Source: Porphyromonadaceae bacterium UBA7042
Lineage (GTDB): Bacteria; Bacteroidota; Bacteroidia; Bacteroidales; Muribaculaceae
Length of the DNA: 59,819 nucleotides
Direction: 5' to 3'
Assembly (NCBI GenBank): GCA_002494015.1
Contig: DLAR01000094.1
Coordinates: 1-59,819, forward strand
Part shown: positions 43,972 through 53,221 of the stretch, in pieces
How positions within the stretch are numbered: position 1 is the stretch's first letter
Layout of the letters: every line of letters starts with the position of its first letter
Program-made: the position numbers and the translations under genes
Notes under the pieces: generated by a model
Databases searched by the model: none
What the model was told of the DNA's origin: nothing
Seen by the model: only the letters and a program-made list of their open reading frames with translations

Positions 43972-44014
43972 TTGTGATTTCCCAATAAGTTTGAAATAAG
44001 TTAGCTCTATCGAT

Positions 44015-44051
44015 CGGGCGGAGGCGAGAAATCGACCTCCGCCCGCTTTTT
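44015..44051 (+). terminator. Intrinsic terminator of the propeller gene
   Basis: Ten-bp perfect stem CGGGCGGAGG (44015-44024) / CCTCCGCCCG (44036-44045), extended inward by CGA/TCG around a GAAA loop, followed by CTTTTT. Confidence 0.88.
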
Positions 44052-44307
44052 GAATTGAGAATTGAGAATGCCTGACGGCATTTTTCAGAGACCGGCAGCT
44101 ACGTCGCAGTCGCGAGACCTTTGTGTCATGCCGCTCGGAGACTTGTCGCCGCGTGATAGGCGCGGGAGGGGCAAAAAGTCGCATTTTGAAACATTTCGAG
44201 GGTATGGAAAGTTTCAAAACGGGGCGAGTTTTTCTATTTTTTGGCGAAAATCCGCATTTGTTTTATTTTTTGAGTAGTTTTTGGTTGTGGCATTGTAAAG
44301 TCAAAAG

Positions 44308-44315
44308 TAATTTTG
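44308..44315 (+). promoter_or_regulatory. Promoter -7 element of the GH-D gene
   Basis: TAATTTTG, an exact TAnnTTTG match, 57 nt before the ATG at 44372. The -33 region has TTTG at 44280-44283 (24-nt spacing) or GTTG at 44284-44287 (20-nt spacing). Confidence 0.55.
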
Positions 44316-44371
44316 TAATCGCTCAAATGAGCCTTTTGACCAATTGTAAACTTATAAATCTCATATACCGG

Positions 44372-46828
44372 ATGAAACGTAATCTACTCTTGATTCCCAT
44401 GATGGCAGGCGCGCTGATGATGGATGCGACACAGTGGGACAATGGCCGATGGTCGCTCGTTCATGAAAACAACCGTCTTGACATCAGTTATGACGGCAAG
44501 CAGATTTTTCCCGATGTCTTCTCGACGGTCACCTATAATCTTGCAGGTGATGATACCGAGTATACCATAAAGTCCAATGCCGACATGACGGCAGATGTGT
44601 CGGCCGAGACGGTCAGCGACGAGTTTGGCGACGGAACGAGCTATGTGTTCAGCTATACCGACGGGCATGGAGTCATGAAACAGCGCATCAATATCTATGA
44701 CGAGCATCCCTATCTGATTGTCGGTGCCACAATCGAGGCGAAAGACGGCGGCCGCGTGGAATCGCGCAGGATGATACCGTTTGCCACCGGCAAGTCGGCC
44801 TACCCGCTACCCGGGACGGCCCAGCGCATCCTGTGGGTGCCGTTTGACAACGAAAGCCACACCCTGCGTTACAAGAGCAGCAAATTCGGCTCGACCGTGA
44901 AGTCGCCCGAGGGGTGGGCGCTTGACACGTCGAGCGAGGTCAGTGCGATTTATGACCCCGCGAGCCGTGAGGGAATCGTTGTCGGGTCGGTTGACCACGA
45001 CAAGTGGAAAAGCGGAATAACTATCGGGCACAAGACCGGTGGCCGCGTTCCCAAGCTGGAGTGTCTCTCGGGATGGACTGACTATAATCTGACCAAAGAT
45101 GCCATCCCCCACGGAAAGGTAAAAGGTGAGACCGTCGCCTCGGCCCGCTACATGGTGGGATATTTTGATGACTGGCGCGAGGGCATGAACACCTTCGGCG
45201 ATGCCAACAACCTTGTCGCTCCCCGTTTCAAGTGGGAAAAGGGAAATCCGGTCGGATGGAACTCGTGGGGCAACATGATGGACCACATCAACTATGACGG
45301 AGTCTATGAAACCGCCAAGTTCATGCACGAGAACCTGCGCGACCACGGATTTTTCGGTCGCGACAGCGTTATCACCGTCAGCCTCGACTCGTTCAACGGC
45401 AACGTGGGCGAGCTTAACCTTTGGAAACTCGGCACCAAGATATTCAGCAACGGCACCTACCAAGACGGCCGCGAGACCAAGCAGGGATGGAACATGGCCC
45501 TCGGCATGTATGGCGGCATGGTCGTGTGGAGCTGGACCCTCGACAGCAAGATTGACGGCACGGGACTCAACGGAACCCGCGATTATTACTGGAAAGATGT
45601 CGCGCTGAAAGTCAACGGAAAATATTACGGATATAACGGCGCCGATTCCTATGCTATCGACCCGACCCATCCCGCCGTGCGCGCCAACCTCGAAAAAGCG
45701 TTTTCCGACTGGGCCCGCAACGGCACTAAATATGTTAAGATGGACTTCATGAACGCCGCCATCCACGAGGGCGACTCATGGTATGACCCCGAAGTGACCA
45801 CCGGCGTGATGGCCTATAACCGCGGAATGGAAATCGTGCGCGAGCTTGCCGAAAAATATGACATGTATATCGTACTGGCGATGTCGCCGCTGTTTCCCTA
45901 TCAGTATGCCCACGGCCGACGCACCTGTTGCGACCGCTGGGGACGGCTTGGCGAAAGTGAGTTTGTCATGAACGCCATTTCCTACGGATGGTGGACCGAC
46001 CGTCTCTACACGGTCAACGACCCCGACCAGATGACAATGTGCCAGAACGATCACAACGCCTCGGAAACGCTTGGCGAAAACCGTGCCCGCGCTACCACCG
46101 GCATGGCCTCGGGGGCGTTTATCTTCGGTGACACTTTCAGCGACCACTGTTATTACACCAGTAGTAACGGGAATCATGACCGTGGTGATGTGGTCGGTTA
46201 TCCTGCCGAGTCACGCCGCCGCGCCATCGAGATAATGGGCAACGAAGATATTAACAGCTATGTGCGCGAAAACACAGGGTCGTTCATGCCTGTCGAGGGA
46301 GACAACCCCAGCAGCAGTCAGGAAGCCGAGACTCTTTACATGCGTGACACCGAGCAGTACCTCTATCTTGCCGTGTTCAACTGGAGCCAGAGTATCGAGC
46401 GCAAGGGGACAGCCGACTTCGGCCGTCTCGGCATCGACCCGGCCAATGTCGGCACGGTCAAGGAACTGTGGACCGGCGACGAGGTTATTCCCGGTGACAA
46501 GGGGCTCGACTACTCGGTTCCGGTAGCCGACGTGCGTGTCTACCGCATCAGCAAGCTCGACTATGTGCCCGGCGAGAGCGCGATTGAAAAGGTTGAGGCT
46601 GAGGAATCCCGGCTTTCGGTCGAGATTGCCGGCGGAGTGTGCCGCATCGCCTCGTCCGAGGCTGTCAAGGCGGTAACCGTCTATGACATGACAGGCTCGG
46701 CAGTCGCTGTCGCCACGGGTGAAAATGTCACCGAGTTTTCGGCAGACCTTTCTCATGGAGTCTACCTTGTCAGCTGCCGCATGGCAACGGGTGCGGTCAG
46801 GACTGTCAAGGCCGTAGCTGCTAAATAA
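44372..46828 (+). CDS. Clan GH-D (GH27/GH36-like) glycosidase with sorting tail
   Basis: An 818-aa predicted secreted glycosidase, related to alpha-galactosidases and isomalto-type enzymes. Start at MKRNLLLIPMMAG; the export signal is short and its cleavage site unclear (ALMMDA). An N-terminal beta-sandwich leads to the barrel beginning NPVGWNSWG. The nucleophile should be Asp458 in YVKMDFMNAA; Asp521 in CCDRWGRLG is a candidate acid/base, 63 residues on. The barrel is divergent from typical alpha-galactosidases (no WDCN, no DDGW), so the substrate is uncertain. The last ~75 residues (VKAVTVYDMTGSAVAV, HGVYLVSCR) look like a T9SS sorting domain. 30 nt upstream of the regulator gene, so probably co-transcribed. 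Confidence 0.75.
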   Translation: MKRNLLLIPMMAGALMMDATQWDNGRWSLVHENNRLDISYDGKQIFPDVFSTVTYNLAGDDTEYTIKSNADMTADVSAETVSDEFGDGTSYVFSYTDGHGVMKQRINIYDEHPYLIVGATIEAKDGGRVESRRMIPFATGKSAYPLPGTAQRILWVPFDNESHTLRYKSSKFGSTVKSPEGWALDTSSEVSAIYDPASREGIVVGSVDHDKWKSGITIGHKTGGRVPKLECLSGWTDYNLTKDAIPHGKVKGETVASARYMVGYFDDWREGMNTFGDANNLVAPRFKWEKGNPVGWNSWGNMMDHINYDGVYETAKFMHENLRDHGFFGRDSVITVSLDSFNGNVGELNLWKLGTKIFSNGTYQDGRETKQGWNMALGMYGGMVVWSWTLDSKIDGTGLNGTRDYYWKDVALKVNGKYYGYNGADSYAIDPTHPAVRANLEKAFSDWARNGTKYVKMDFMNAAIHEGDSWYDPEVTTGVMAYNRGMEIVRELAEKYDMYIVLAMSPLFPYQYAHGRRTCCDRWGRLGESEFVMNAISYGWWTDRLYTVNDPDQMTMCQNDHNASETLGENRARATTGMASGAFIFGDTFSDHCYYTSSNGNHDRGDVVGYPAESRRRAIEIMGNEDINSYVRENTGSFMPVEGDNPSSSQEAETLYMRDTEQYLYLAVFNWSQSIERKGTADFGRLGIDPANVGTVKELWTGDEVIPGDKGLDYSVPVADVRVYRISKLDYVPGESAIEKVEAEESRLSVEIAGGVCRIASSEAVKAVTVYDMTGSAVAVATGENVTEFSADLSHGVYLVSCRMATGAVRTVKAVAAK

Positions 46829-46858
46829 TTATTTTTTACACTTACAACGACTATTGCA

Positions 46859-49800
46859 ATGAGATTACGCAGAATCTCGACAATTTTATCACTGATACTT
46901 ATCGCCGTGCTCAGGGGAACCGTTCCCGAGGCATCGGCGAGAGCCATCAATTACTCGTTTAATCACATAGACAGTAACGAAGGTTTGTCATCGTCATGTG
47001 TCAAGGCTGTCTATCAGGACAGCTACGGGTTCATGTGGTTCGGAACGAAAAACGGGCTGAACCGTTACGACGGCAACATTCTCAAGCGTTACAACTGCTA
47101 TGACTACAACCTTCAGCGGGGCAACAACAACATCGGGGCGCTTTATGAGACCCCTGACCATAAGTTGCTTGTCGGGACTGACCGCGGAGTCTATATCTAT
47201 GACTTCGAGCAAGACCGGTTTGACTATCTCGATGCCAAGAGTGCCGACGGCACGTCGCCCGATGACTGGGTTCAGGATATAACCTCTGACCGCGACGGCA
47301 ACGTGTGGATTCTTATTCCCAATCAAGGGATGTTCCGTTACAAAGACGGCGAGATGAAACATTACACAGTCACGGGAAAGGTCAACGACAAGAATTATAC
47401 CGCTGTGGGGCTGTGCAGCACCCGTGCAGGCGAAATATATGCCGTCACGGTCCACTATGGCCTCTACCGCTATGATTCCAAGGTCGATGATTTTGTGAAA
47501 GTAGGGAACAATGGAGCCGGTTTTCGCGAGTTTGACAACCTTGTGTTGCAGATTGTCAGGGAGGGAGTCGACGGTAATCTGATACTATGTACGCAGGAAG
47601 GGCTACTGTTCCATTACGACATCTCGACTTGCACGCTTACGAAACTCCCGTTCACACAGAGTGGCAAAATCTTTGCCCGCGCAATGATGTGTGTCGACAA
47701 TGAAATATGGCTCGGCACCCAGAACGGCCTGTACATCATAAACCGTGTCAGCGGGCATGAGGAATTCATTACCGAAGCTATTGACAACCCGTGCAGCCTT
47801 TCTAACAGCACGGTATATTATCTTTATTGTGACCGGGAAGGCAATGCGTGGGTCGGGACAATGTTTGGCGGCGTCAACTTCTTCCAGCGTCACGGTTTCC
47901 GGTTTGACCGTTATACCCACACCGGCGCTCCCAAGTCATTGACGAGCAACCGCCTGCGCGGAATGACCAAGGATAACGACGGCCGCATCTATCTCGGCAC
48001 CGAGGAATCAGGTTTTAATGTGTTAGATCCATCTACCGGCGAGGTTGTGCGTTATGACAACGGGCAGGTCTCGCTCACAGCCAAAACCTATGGCGACAAT
48101 GTCTACATAGGATATTCCCGTTATGGGACCGACATTATCCGCGACGGCAAGGTCGTGGCCAATGAATGTGCCAATATCATCAGCGAGTCGGCAAGCGCCA
48201 ACAGTGTCTATTCGTTTTTGATTGACAATTACGGTACCCGCTGGGTCGGTAGCGACTGGGGGCTGTTCAAGGCTGTATCAGGCAGCAATGAATATGTGCC
48301 GATTGACGAAATCGGGCAGTCTTGGATTTTTGACCTGTTTCAGGACAGCCGGGGGCTGATATGGATTGCCTCTATGGGCAACGGAGTGTGGAAGTACAAT
48401 CCCTCGACCGGAAAATTCAAGCATTATCCCTATGACGAGCAGTATTCCAACGGATTGCGGAGCAACTCGGTCAGCTCGATTATGGAGGACAGCAAAGGTA
48501 ATATATGGATTTCCACCGACCGCGGGGGATTGTCGCGATATGATGCCGGTGCCGACAGGTTTGAGACTTTCAGTATCGAGGAAGGATTGCCTGACAATGT
48601 GGTATATGATGTCCTTGAAGACAAGAACGGCATGCTGTGGTTCGGAACCAACAGCGGTCTGGTCAAGTTTGACCCCCAAAACAAGTCATCCCTCGTGTTC
48701 ACGACCCGTGACGGCCTTCTGAGCAACCAGTTCAACTATCACTCGGCTGTCGCCGGGGATGACGGCTATTTCTATTTCGGGTCCATGAACGGACTGATAG
48801 CCTTTAATCCCGAAATAGAGCAAGCTTCTGACACAATCGCGCCTGTCTATTTCACCTCTCTGCGTCTCGCCGACCACGAGGTGATGCCCGGAGTTGAAAA
48901 TTCTCCGCTTGACCGCAGTATCATGTTCACCGACTGTGTGGAACTGCCCCACGATTTTCCCGGAATGACCGTCGGAGTGTCGTCGCCCACTTTTTCGTGC
49001 AGTGGCTCGGTGAGATATTTCTACCGTCTCTCCTCGGGCGATTCCACTTGGCTGCCGCTGAAAGACAACCAGCTTTCGTTTGCCAACCTCTCGCCGGGCG
49101 ACTACACCCTCGAAGTCATGGCGACCAATGGCCGGGTGAACTATGTGAAGAAATTGAAAATCAATATCCTTGCCCCGTGGTACGGCACATGGACGGCCAT
49201 GTGTGTATATCTGTTGCTGCTGATTGCTGCGATAGTCGGGTGGTGGTTCTGGTACCGTCGTTACAAGGAGCGTCAGTTGAAGGAGAAAGAACAGCTTTAC
49301 AAGGTCAACAAGGAAAAAGAACTTTACGAGAATAAGGTTTCGTTCTTTACCGAGCTTGCCCACGAAATACGCACCCCGCTGTCGCTGATTGACGCTCCGC
49401 TGCAGGCAATCGATGACCTTGATGTCGAGGATGCGAGGGTGTTGCGCTATGTCAAAGTGATGAAACAGAACACTGCGCGCTTGTTGAACCTTACCGGCCA
49501 GTTGCTTGATTTTCAGAAAATAGGTGCCGACAAGTTTGACCTCAAATTTGAAAAGGTCGACATCACGTCGGTCGTAAACGAGACCCTTGAGCGGTTTGAA
49601 CCGGCTATGGCCCTGAAAGGGAAAGAGGTCACCAAGACAATCCCGGCACGCACGATTTATGCCGTGGTCGACCGCGAGGCGGTTATAAAGATTCTGAGCA
49701 ACATGTTCAACAACGCCCTCAAGTATTCCGACACCCGCATCGACATGTCGCTAAGTGCCGACGATACCAACTTTGTCGTGCGCGTCACCAGTGACGGCGG

Positions 49801-50929
49801 TAAGATTTCGGCCGAGAACTCGCTGCGCATATTCGAGCCTTTCTTCCAAGTCGACAACAAGGCTGACAACAACGGCGTGGGCATAGGTCTGCCACTCTGC
49901 CGCACTCTCGCCCACCTCCAGCACGGAAGCATCGAGGTCGAAGACACCGCCGAGGAAACCAACACGTTTGCCCTCACCCTGCCCCTGCGTCAGGATGGTG
50001 TCGAGATTGCAGCTCCCGACGCTGTACAGAGCGATATGGACGAGTATATAATGAAAGAGGACGAGGTCAAGCCTCGCGTGGATGCCGCCGAGCAGAGCTA
50101 TTCTATTCTCTTGGTCGAGGACAACGAGCAGATGCGCGACTTCCTCTATGACCAGCTCAGCCGGAACTTTGTGGTCGAGACGGCCGAGAACGGAGTTGAC
50201 GCGCTTGACAAAATAAAGGAACACAACTTCGACCTCATCGTCACTGATGTCATGATGCCCAAGATGGACGGGTATGAACTCTGTACCGCTATCAAGGAAG
50301 ACATAAACCGCTCCCACCTCCCGGTCGTGTTCCTCACGGCCAAGAACGACCTTGACAGCAAGCTGAAAGCGCTCAAGTGTGGCGGTGAGGCTTATATCGA
50401 AAAGCCGTTCTCAATCAAGTATTTCCACCAGCAGATTCTGTCGTTGCTCGAAAACCGCCGTCACGAGCGCAAGGCGTTCCTGAAACAGCCGTTCTTCTCT
50501 ATCGACAACATGAAGCTCACAAGTGCCGACAAGGAATTCATGGACAAAGTAATAGCCAATATCTCGGCCAATATCTCAGATGAGAATTTCAGCGTCGAGT
50601 CGATGGCCGATGTCTTCTGCATGAGCCGTTCGTCACTCTTGCGAAAGATAAAGACTCTGTTCAACCAGTCGCCCATCGAGCTTATACGCACCATCAAGCT
50701 GAAAAAGGCCGCCGAGCTGATTCAGGAAGGAAAATTCCGCATCGGCGACGTGTGCTATATGGTCGGAATCAATTCCGCGTCCTATTTCAGCAAGCTGTTC
50801 TTCAAGCAGTTCGGCTTGTCACCCAAGGATTTTGAAAAGCAGTGCAAAGCCAAGTCTCAAAACTTGGTTTCAAGTGAAAGTTCAGATAATCAATTTGTTA
50901 CATCCCCTAATAAACCCGCAGCGCAATGA
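46859..50929 (+). CDS. Hybrid two-component system regulator (HTCS)
   Basis: A 1356-aa one-protein sensor-regulator typical of Bacteroidota glycan loci. Order: signal peptide or first helix (to ~28); ~14 two-component-type propeller repeats in the periplasm (SSSCVKAVYQDSYGFMWFGT and many WxGT or WIGS-like units); a Y_Y_Y module (~690-770); one membrane helix (~778-800, VYLLLLIAAIVGWWFWY); HisKA with His835 in ELAHEIRTPLS; HATPase with NMFNNALKYS and NNGVGIGLPLCR; receiver with Asp1130 in VTDVMMPKMDG; AraC-type HTH at the end (SVESMADVFCMSRSSLLRKI, SASYFSKLFFKQFGLSPKDF). Expected to sense an oligosaccharide and activate the neighbouring genes. Its TGA overlaps the GH3 ATG (ATGA). Confidence 0.96.
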   Translation: MRLRRISTILSLILIAVLRGTVPEASARAINYSFNHIDSNEGLSSSCVKAVYQDSYGFMWFGTKNGLNRYDGNILKRYNCYDYNLQRGNNNIGALYETPDHKLLVGTDRGVYIYDFEQDRFDYLDAKSADGTSPDDWVQDITSDRDGNVWILIPNQGMFRYKDGEMKHYTVTGKVNDKNYTAVGLCSTRAGEIYAVTVHYGLYRYDSKVDDFVKVGNNGAGFREFDNLVLQIVREGVDGNLILCTQEGLLFHYDISTCTLTKLPFTQSGKIFARAMMCVDNEIWLGTQNGLYIINRVSGHEEFITEAIDNPCSLSNSTVYYLYCDREGNAWVGTMFGGVNFFQRHGFRFDRYTHTGAPKSLTSNRLRGMTKDNDGRIYLGTEESGFNVLDPSTGEVVRYDNGQVSLTAKTYGDNVYIGYSRYGTDIIRDGKVVANECANIISESASANSVYSFLIDNYGTRWVGSDWGLFKAVSGSNEYVPIDEIGQSWIFDLFQDSRGLIWIASMGNGVWKYNPSTGKFKHYPYDEQYSNGLRSNSVSSIMEDSKGNIWISTDRGGLSRYDAGADRFETFSIEEGLPDNVVYDVLEDKNGMLWFGTNSGLVKFDPQNKSSLVFTTRDGLLSNQFNYHSAVAGDDGYFYFGSMNGLIAFNPEIEQASDTIAPVYFTSLRLADHEVMPGVENSPLDRSIMFTDCVELPHDFPGMTVGVSSPTFSCSGSVRYFYRLSSGDSTWLPLKDNQLSFANLSPGDYTLEVMATNGRVNYVKKLKINILAPWYGTWTAMCVYLLLLIAAIVGWWFWYRRYKERQLKEKEQLYKVNKEKELYENKVSFFTELAHEIRTPLSLIDAPLQAIDDLDVEDARVLRYVKVMKQNTARLLNLTGQLLDFQKIGADKFDLKFEKVDITSVVNETLERFEPAMALKGKEVTKTIPARTIYAVVDREAVIKILSNMFNNALKYSDTRIDMSLSADDTNFVVRVTSDGGKISAENSLRIFEPFFQVDNKADNNGVGIGLPLCRTLAHLQHGSIEVEDTAEETNTFALTLPLRQDGVEIAAPDAVQSDMDEYIMKEDEVKPRVDAAEQSYSILLVEDNEQMRDFLYDQLSRNFVVETAENGVDALDKIKEHNFDLIVTDVMMPKMDGYELCTAIKEDINRSHLPVVFLTAKNDLDSKLKALKCGGEAYIEKPFSIKYFHQQILSLLENRRHERKAFLKQPFFSIDNMKLTSADKEFMDKVIANISANISDENFSVESMADVFCMSRSSLLRKIKTLFNQSPIELIRTIKLKKAAELIQEGKFRIGDVCYMVGINSASYFSKLFFKQFGLSPKDFEKQCKAKSQNLVSSESSDNQFVTSPNKPAAQ

Positions 50930-53202
50930 AAAGACTGTTTGTGACAATGGCTGTGACCGCAGTGCTTGTTACGATGCCCTCTCTCTCGTCGGCGGCCAAA
51001 AAGCCGTTGTATAAGGACCCGAAGGCCCCGATTGAGGCCCGTGTAGATGACCTGTTGAGCCGCATGACCCTCCACGAGAAAGTGCAGCAGTTGCAGAACA
51101 ACTCTGTGGGACGTGTCGATGAAATCCCGGGCCGTTACGGCAGGGTGTCTCCCGGAAGCGTGCATGAAATGGGCGGTTCGGCCTATGATGCCGCCGTACT
51201 GTTTACCGAGATGCAGAAATATCTTGCCGACTCTACACGTCTCGGCATCCCGGCACTGACTTCGGTCGAGGGTATTCACGGAATTATTCAGAACGGATGT
51301 ACGATTTTCCCGCAGGCAATCGCGCTCGGCGCCACTTTCAATCCGTCGCTCGTCGAGCGGATGACCGCCGCCGAGGCCGCCGAGGCCCGCGTAATGGGCA
51401 TCAGCCAGTTTCTGTCGCCGGTGCTCGATATTGCCCGCGAGCTCCGCTGGGGACGTGTCGAGGAGACCTACGGGGAGGACCCCTATCTCATAGGCGAGAT
51501 GGCGACCGCGTTTGTCAACGGCGCGCAGAAAAACGGTGTCGGCTGTATGCCCAAGCATTTCGTGGCCCACGGAACCCCTACCGGCGGTCTCAACTGCGCC
51601 ACTGTTGCCGGTGGCGAGCATGAACTCCGCAACCTGTATGCCTACCCGTTTGCCAAGGTATTCAAGAACGCTCACCCCATAGCTGTCATGAGCTGTTACT
51701 CGGCCTATGACGGTGTCCCCATGACGGGTTCGCACTATTATATGACCGAATTTCTCCGTGACGAGCTGGGTTTTGACGGCTTTGTGTATTCCGACTGGGG
51801 TTCCGTCGACCGCATCCGCGTGTTCCACAACGCAGTGGCAACCCCCGAGGAAGCCGGCCGCCAGTGTCTCATGGCCGGTATCGACATGGAGGTGTCGTCA
51901 GGTACCTACGGCTCATTTGAAGATCAGGTCAAGAACGGCCTGCTCGACGAGAAATATATCGATATCGCCTGCCGCCGCGTGCTTGAGGCGAAATTCAAGC
52001 TCGGACTCTTTGACAATGCCGGCGGCCAACCCGAAAAGGTAGCCGAGGTAGTGCGCTGCCCTGAGCATGTGGCACTTGCCAAGGAGATTGCCGACGAGAG
52101 TGTGGTGCTGCTCGAAAATGACGGCATCCTCCCCCTTGATGTGAACAGATACAAGTCGGTAGCCGTCCTCGGCCCCAACAGCAACTACGGCATCGCCGGT
52201 GATTACGGCTGGGTGGGGCGCGACGACAAGGAGTGCGTGACTCTCTATGACGCGCTGAAAGAGAAACTTGCCGGAAAGGCCGTTGTCAACCAGCTTGACG
52301 GTTGCGACTGGTGGAGTCAGGATGACAGCTCTATCGCCGCTGCCGCCGACCTTGCTGCCAAGAGTGACCTTGCCGTTGTCGCCGTGGGCACCCGCAGCTG
52401 GTGGCTCGGCCGCAACGCCAAGGGGAATATCGCGACCTCGGGTGAAGGTTTTGACCTTTCGTCACTTGACCTCCCCGGCCGTCAGCTCGACCTGCTGAAA
52501 GCTGTCAAGGCTACCGGAAAGCCGATGATTGTCGTTCTCATAACCGGCAAGCCGCTTGTCATGTCATGGGCCAAGGAGAATGCCGATGCTGTCCTCGTCC
52601 AGTTCTATGGCGGCGAGCAGCAGGGTAACGCGCTTGCCGATGTGCTGCTGGGCGATGTAAACCCTTCGGGAAAGCTCAATGTCTCTTTCCCCCGCAGCAC
52701 CGGAAACACCCCCTGTTACTATAATTACTACACCAGCGACCGCGAAAACATCTATGATAAAGGCGGCTCGCCCGAGGAACCCAATCTCCACTATGTGTTT
52801 GAAAAACCCTACGCGCTCTGGAACTTCGGGCACGGAAAGAGTTATACCTCATTTGAATACAGCGAGCCGGTGTTCAGCGGCGATACCTTCGGCCCCGACG
52901 GGACTCTGACCGTTACAGTCGACGTGACCAACACCGGCGACCGCGACGGCAAGGAGGTGGTGCAGCTCTATGTGCAGGACAAGATAAGCACGGTGTCTAC
53001 ACCCGATCAGATGCTTCGGGCCTTTGACAAGCAGCTTATTCCCGCCGGAGAGACCCGCACTTTTACGCTCACTCTCCCGATGGAGGAACTGAAACTTTAC
53101 AACATTGACCGCAAGTATGTGGTCGAGCCGGGCGAATTTGAAATTCAGATTGGCGCCGCCAGTGACGACATCAAGTCCCGAAAGACTATAACTGTGAAAT
53201 AA
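50926..53202 (+). CDS. GH3 family beta-glucosidase-type glycosidase
   Basis: A 758-aa periplasmic enzyme with signal peptide (cut near SSA-AK). The GH3 barrel starts at RVDDLLSRMTLHEKVQQLQN; the retaining nucleophile is Asp290 in GFVYSDWGSV. The second domain shows VVLLENDGILPLD, and a C-terminal fibronectin-III-like module (LTVTVDVTNTGDRDGKEVVQ) follows. It acts on beta-glucosides or related beta-linked sugars; exact preference unknown. It starts inside the regulator stop codon, an unusual coupling of sensor and enzyme. Confidence 0.95.
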   Translation: MKRLFVTMAVTAVLVTMPSLSSAAKKPLYKDPKAPIEARVDDLLSRMTLHEKVQQLQNNSVGRVDEIPGRYGRVSPGSVHEMGGSAYDAAVLFTEMQKYLADSTRLGIPALTSVEGIHGIIQNGCTIFPQAIALGATFNPSLVERMTAAEAAEARVMGISQFLSPVLDIARELRWGRVEETYGEDPYLIGEMATAFVNGAQKNGVGCMPKHFVAHGTPTGGLNCATVAGGEHELRNLYAYPFAKVFKNAHPIAVMSCYSAYDGVPMTGSHYYMTEFLRDELGFDGFVYSDWGSVDRIRVFHNAVATPEEAGRQCLMAGIDMEVSSGTYGSFEDQVKNGLLDEKYIDIACRRVLEAKFKLGLFDNAGGQPEKVAEVVRCPEHVALAKEIADESVVLLENDGILPLDVNRYKSVAVLGPNSNYGIAGDYGWVGRDDKECVTLYDALKEKLAGKAVVNQLDGCDWWSQDDSSIAAAADLAAKSDLAVVAVGTRSWWLGRNAKGNIATSGEGFDLSSLDLPGRQLDLLKAVKATGKPMIVVLITGKPLVMSWAKENADAVLVQFYGGEQQGNALADVLLGDVNPSGKLNVSFPRSTGNTPCYYNYYTSDRENIYDKGGSPEEPNLHYVFEKPYALWNFGHGKSYTSFEYSEPVFSGDTFGPDGTLTVTVDVTNTGDRDGKEVVQLYVQDKISTVSTPDQMLRAFDKQLIPAGETRTFTLTLPMEELKLYNIDRKYVVEPGEFEIQIGAASDDIKSRKTITVK

Positions 53203-53221
53203 TCAATAGTTTAACATAATT

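Larger units (their letters stand above)
43972..44371. other. 400-nt gap: terminator, inverted repeat, promoter
   Basis: Contains the propeller gene terminator (44015-44051), a small hairpin AATGCC-TGAC-GGCATT with T-run (about 44067-44085), an inverted repeat TTTTGAAAC/GTTTCAAAA (44184-44192, 44211-44219) and the promoter of the next gene (44308-44315). No credible gene. Confidence 0.6.
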
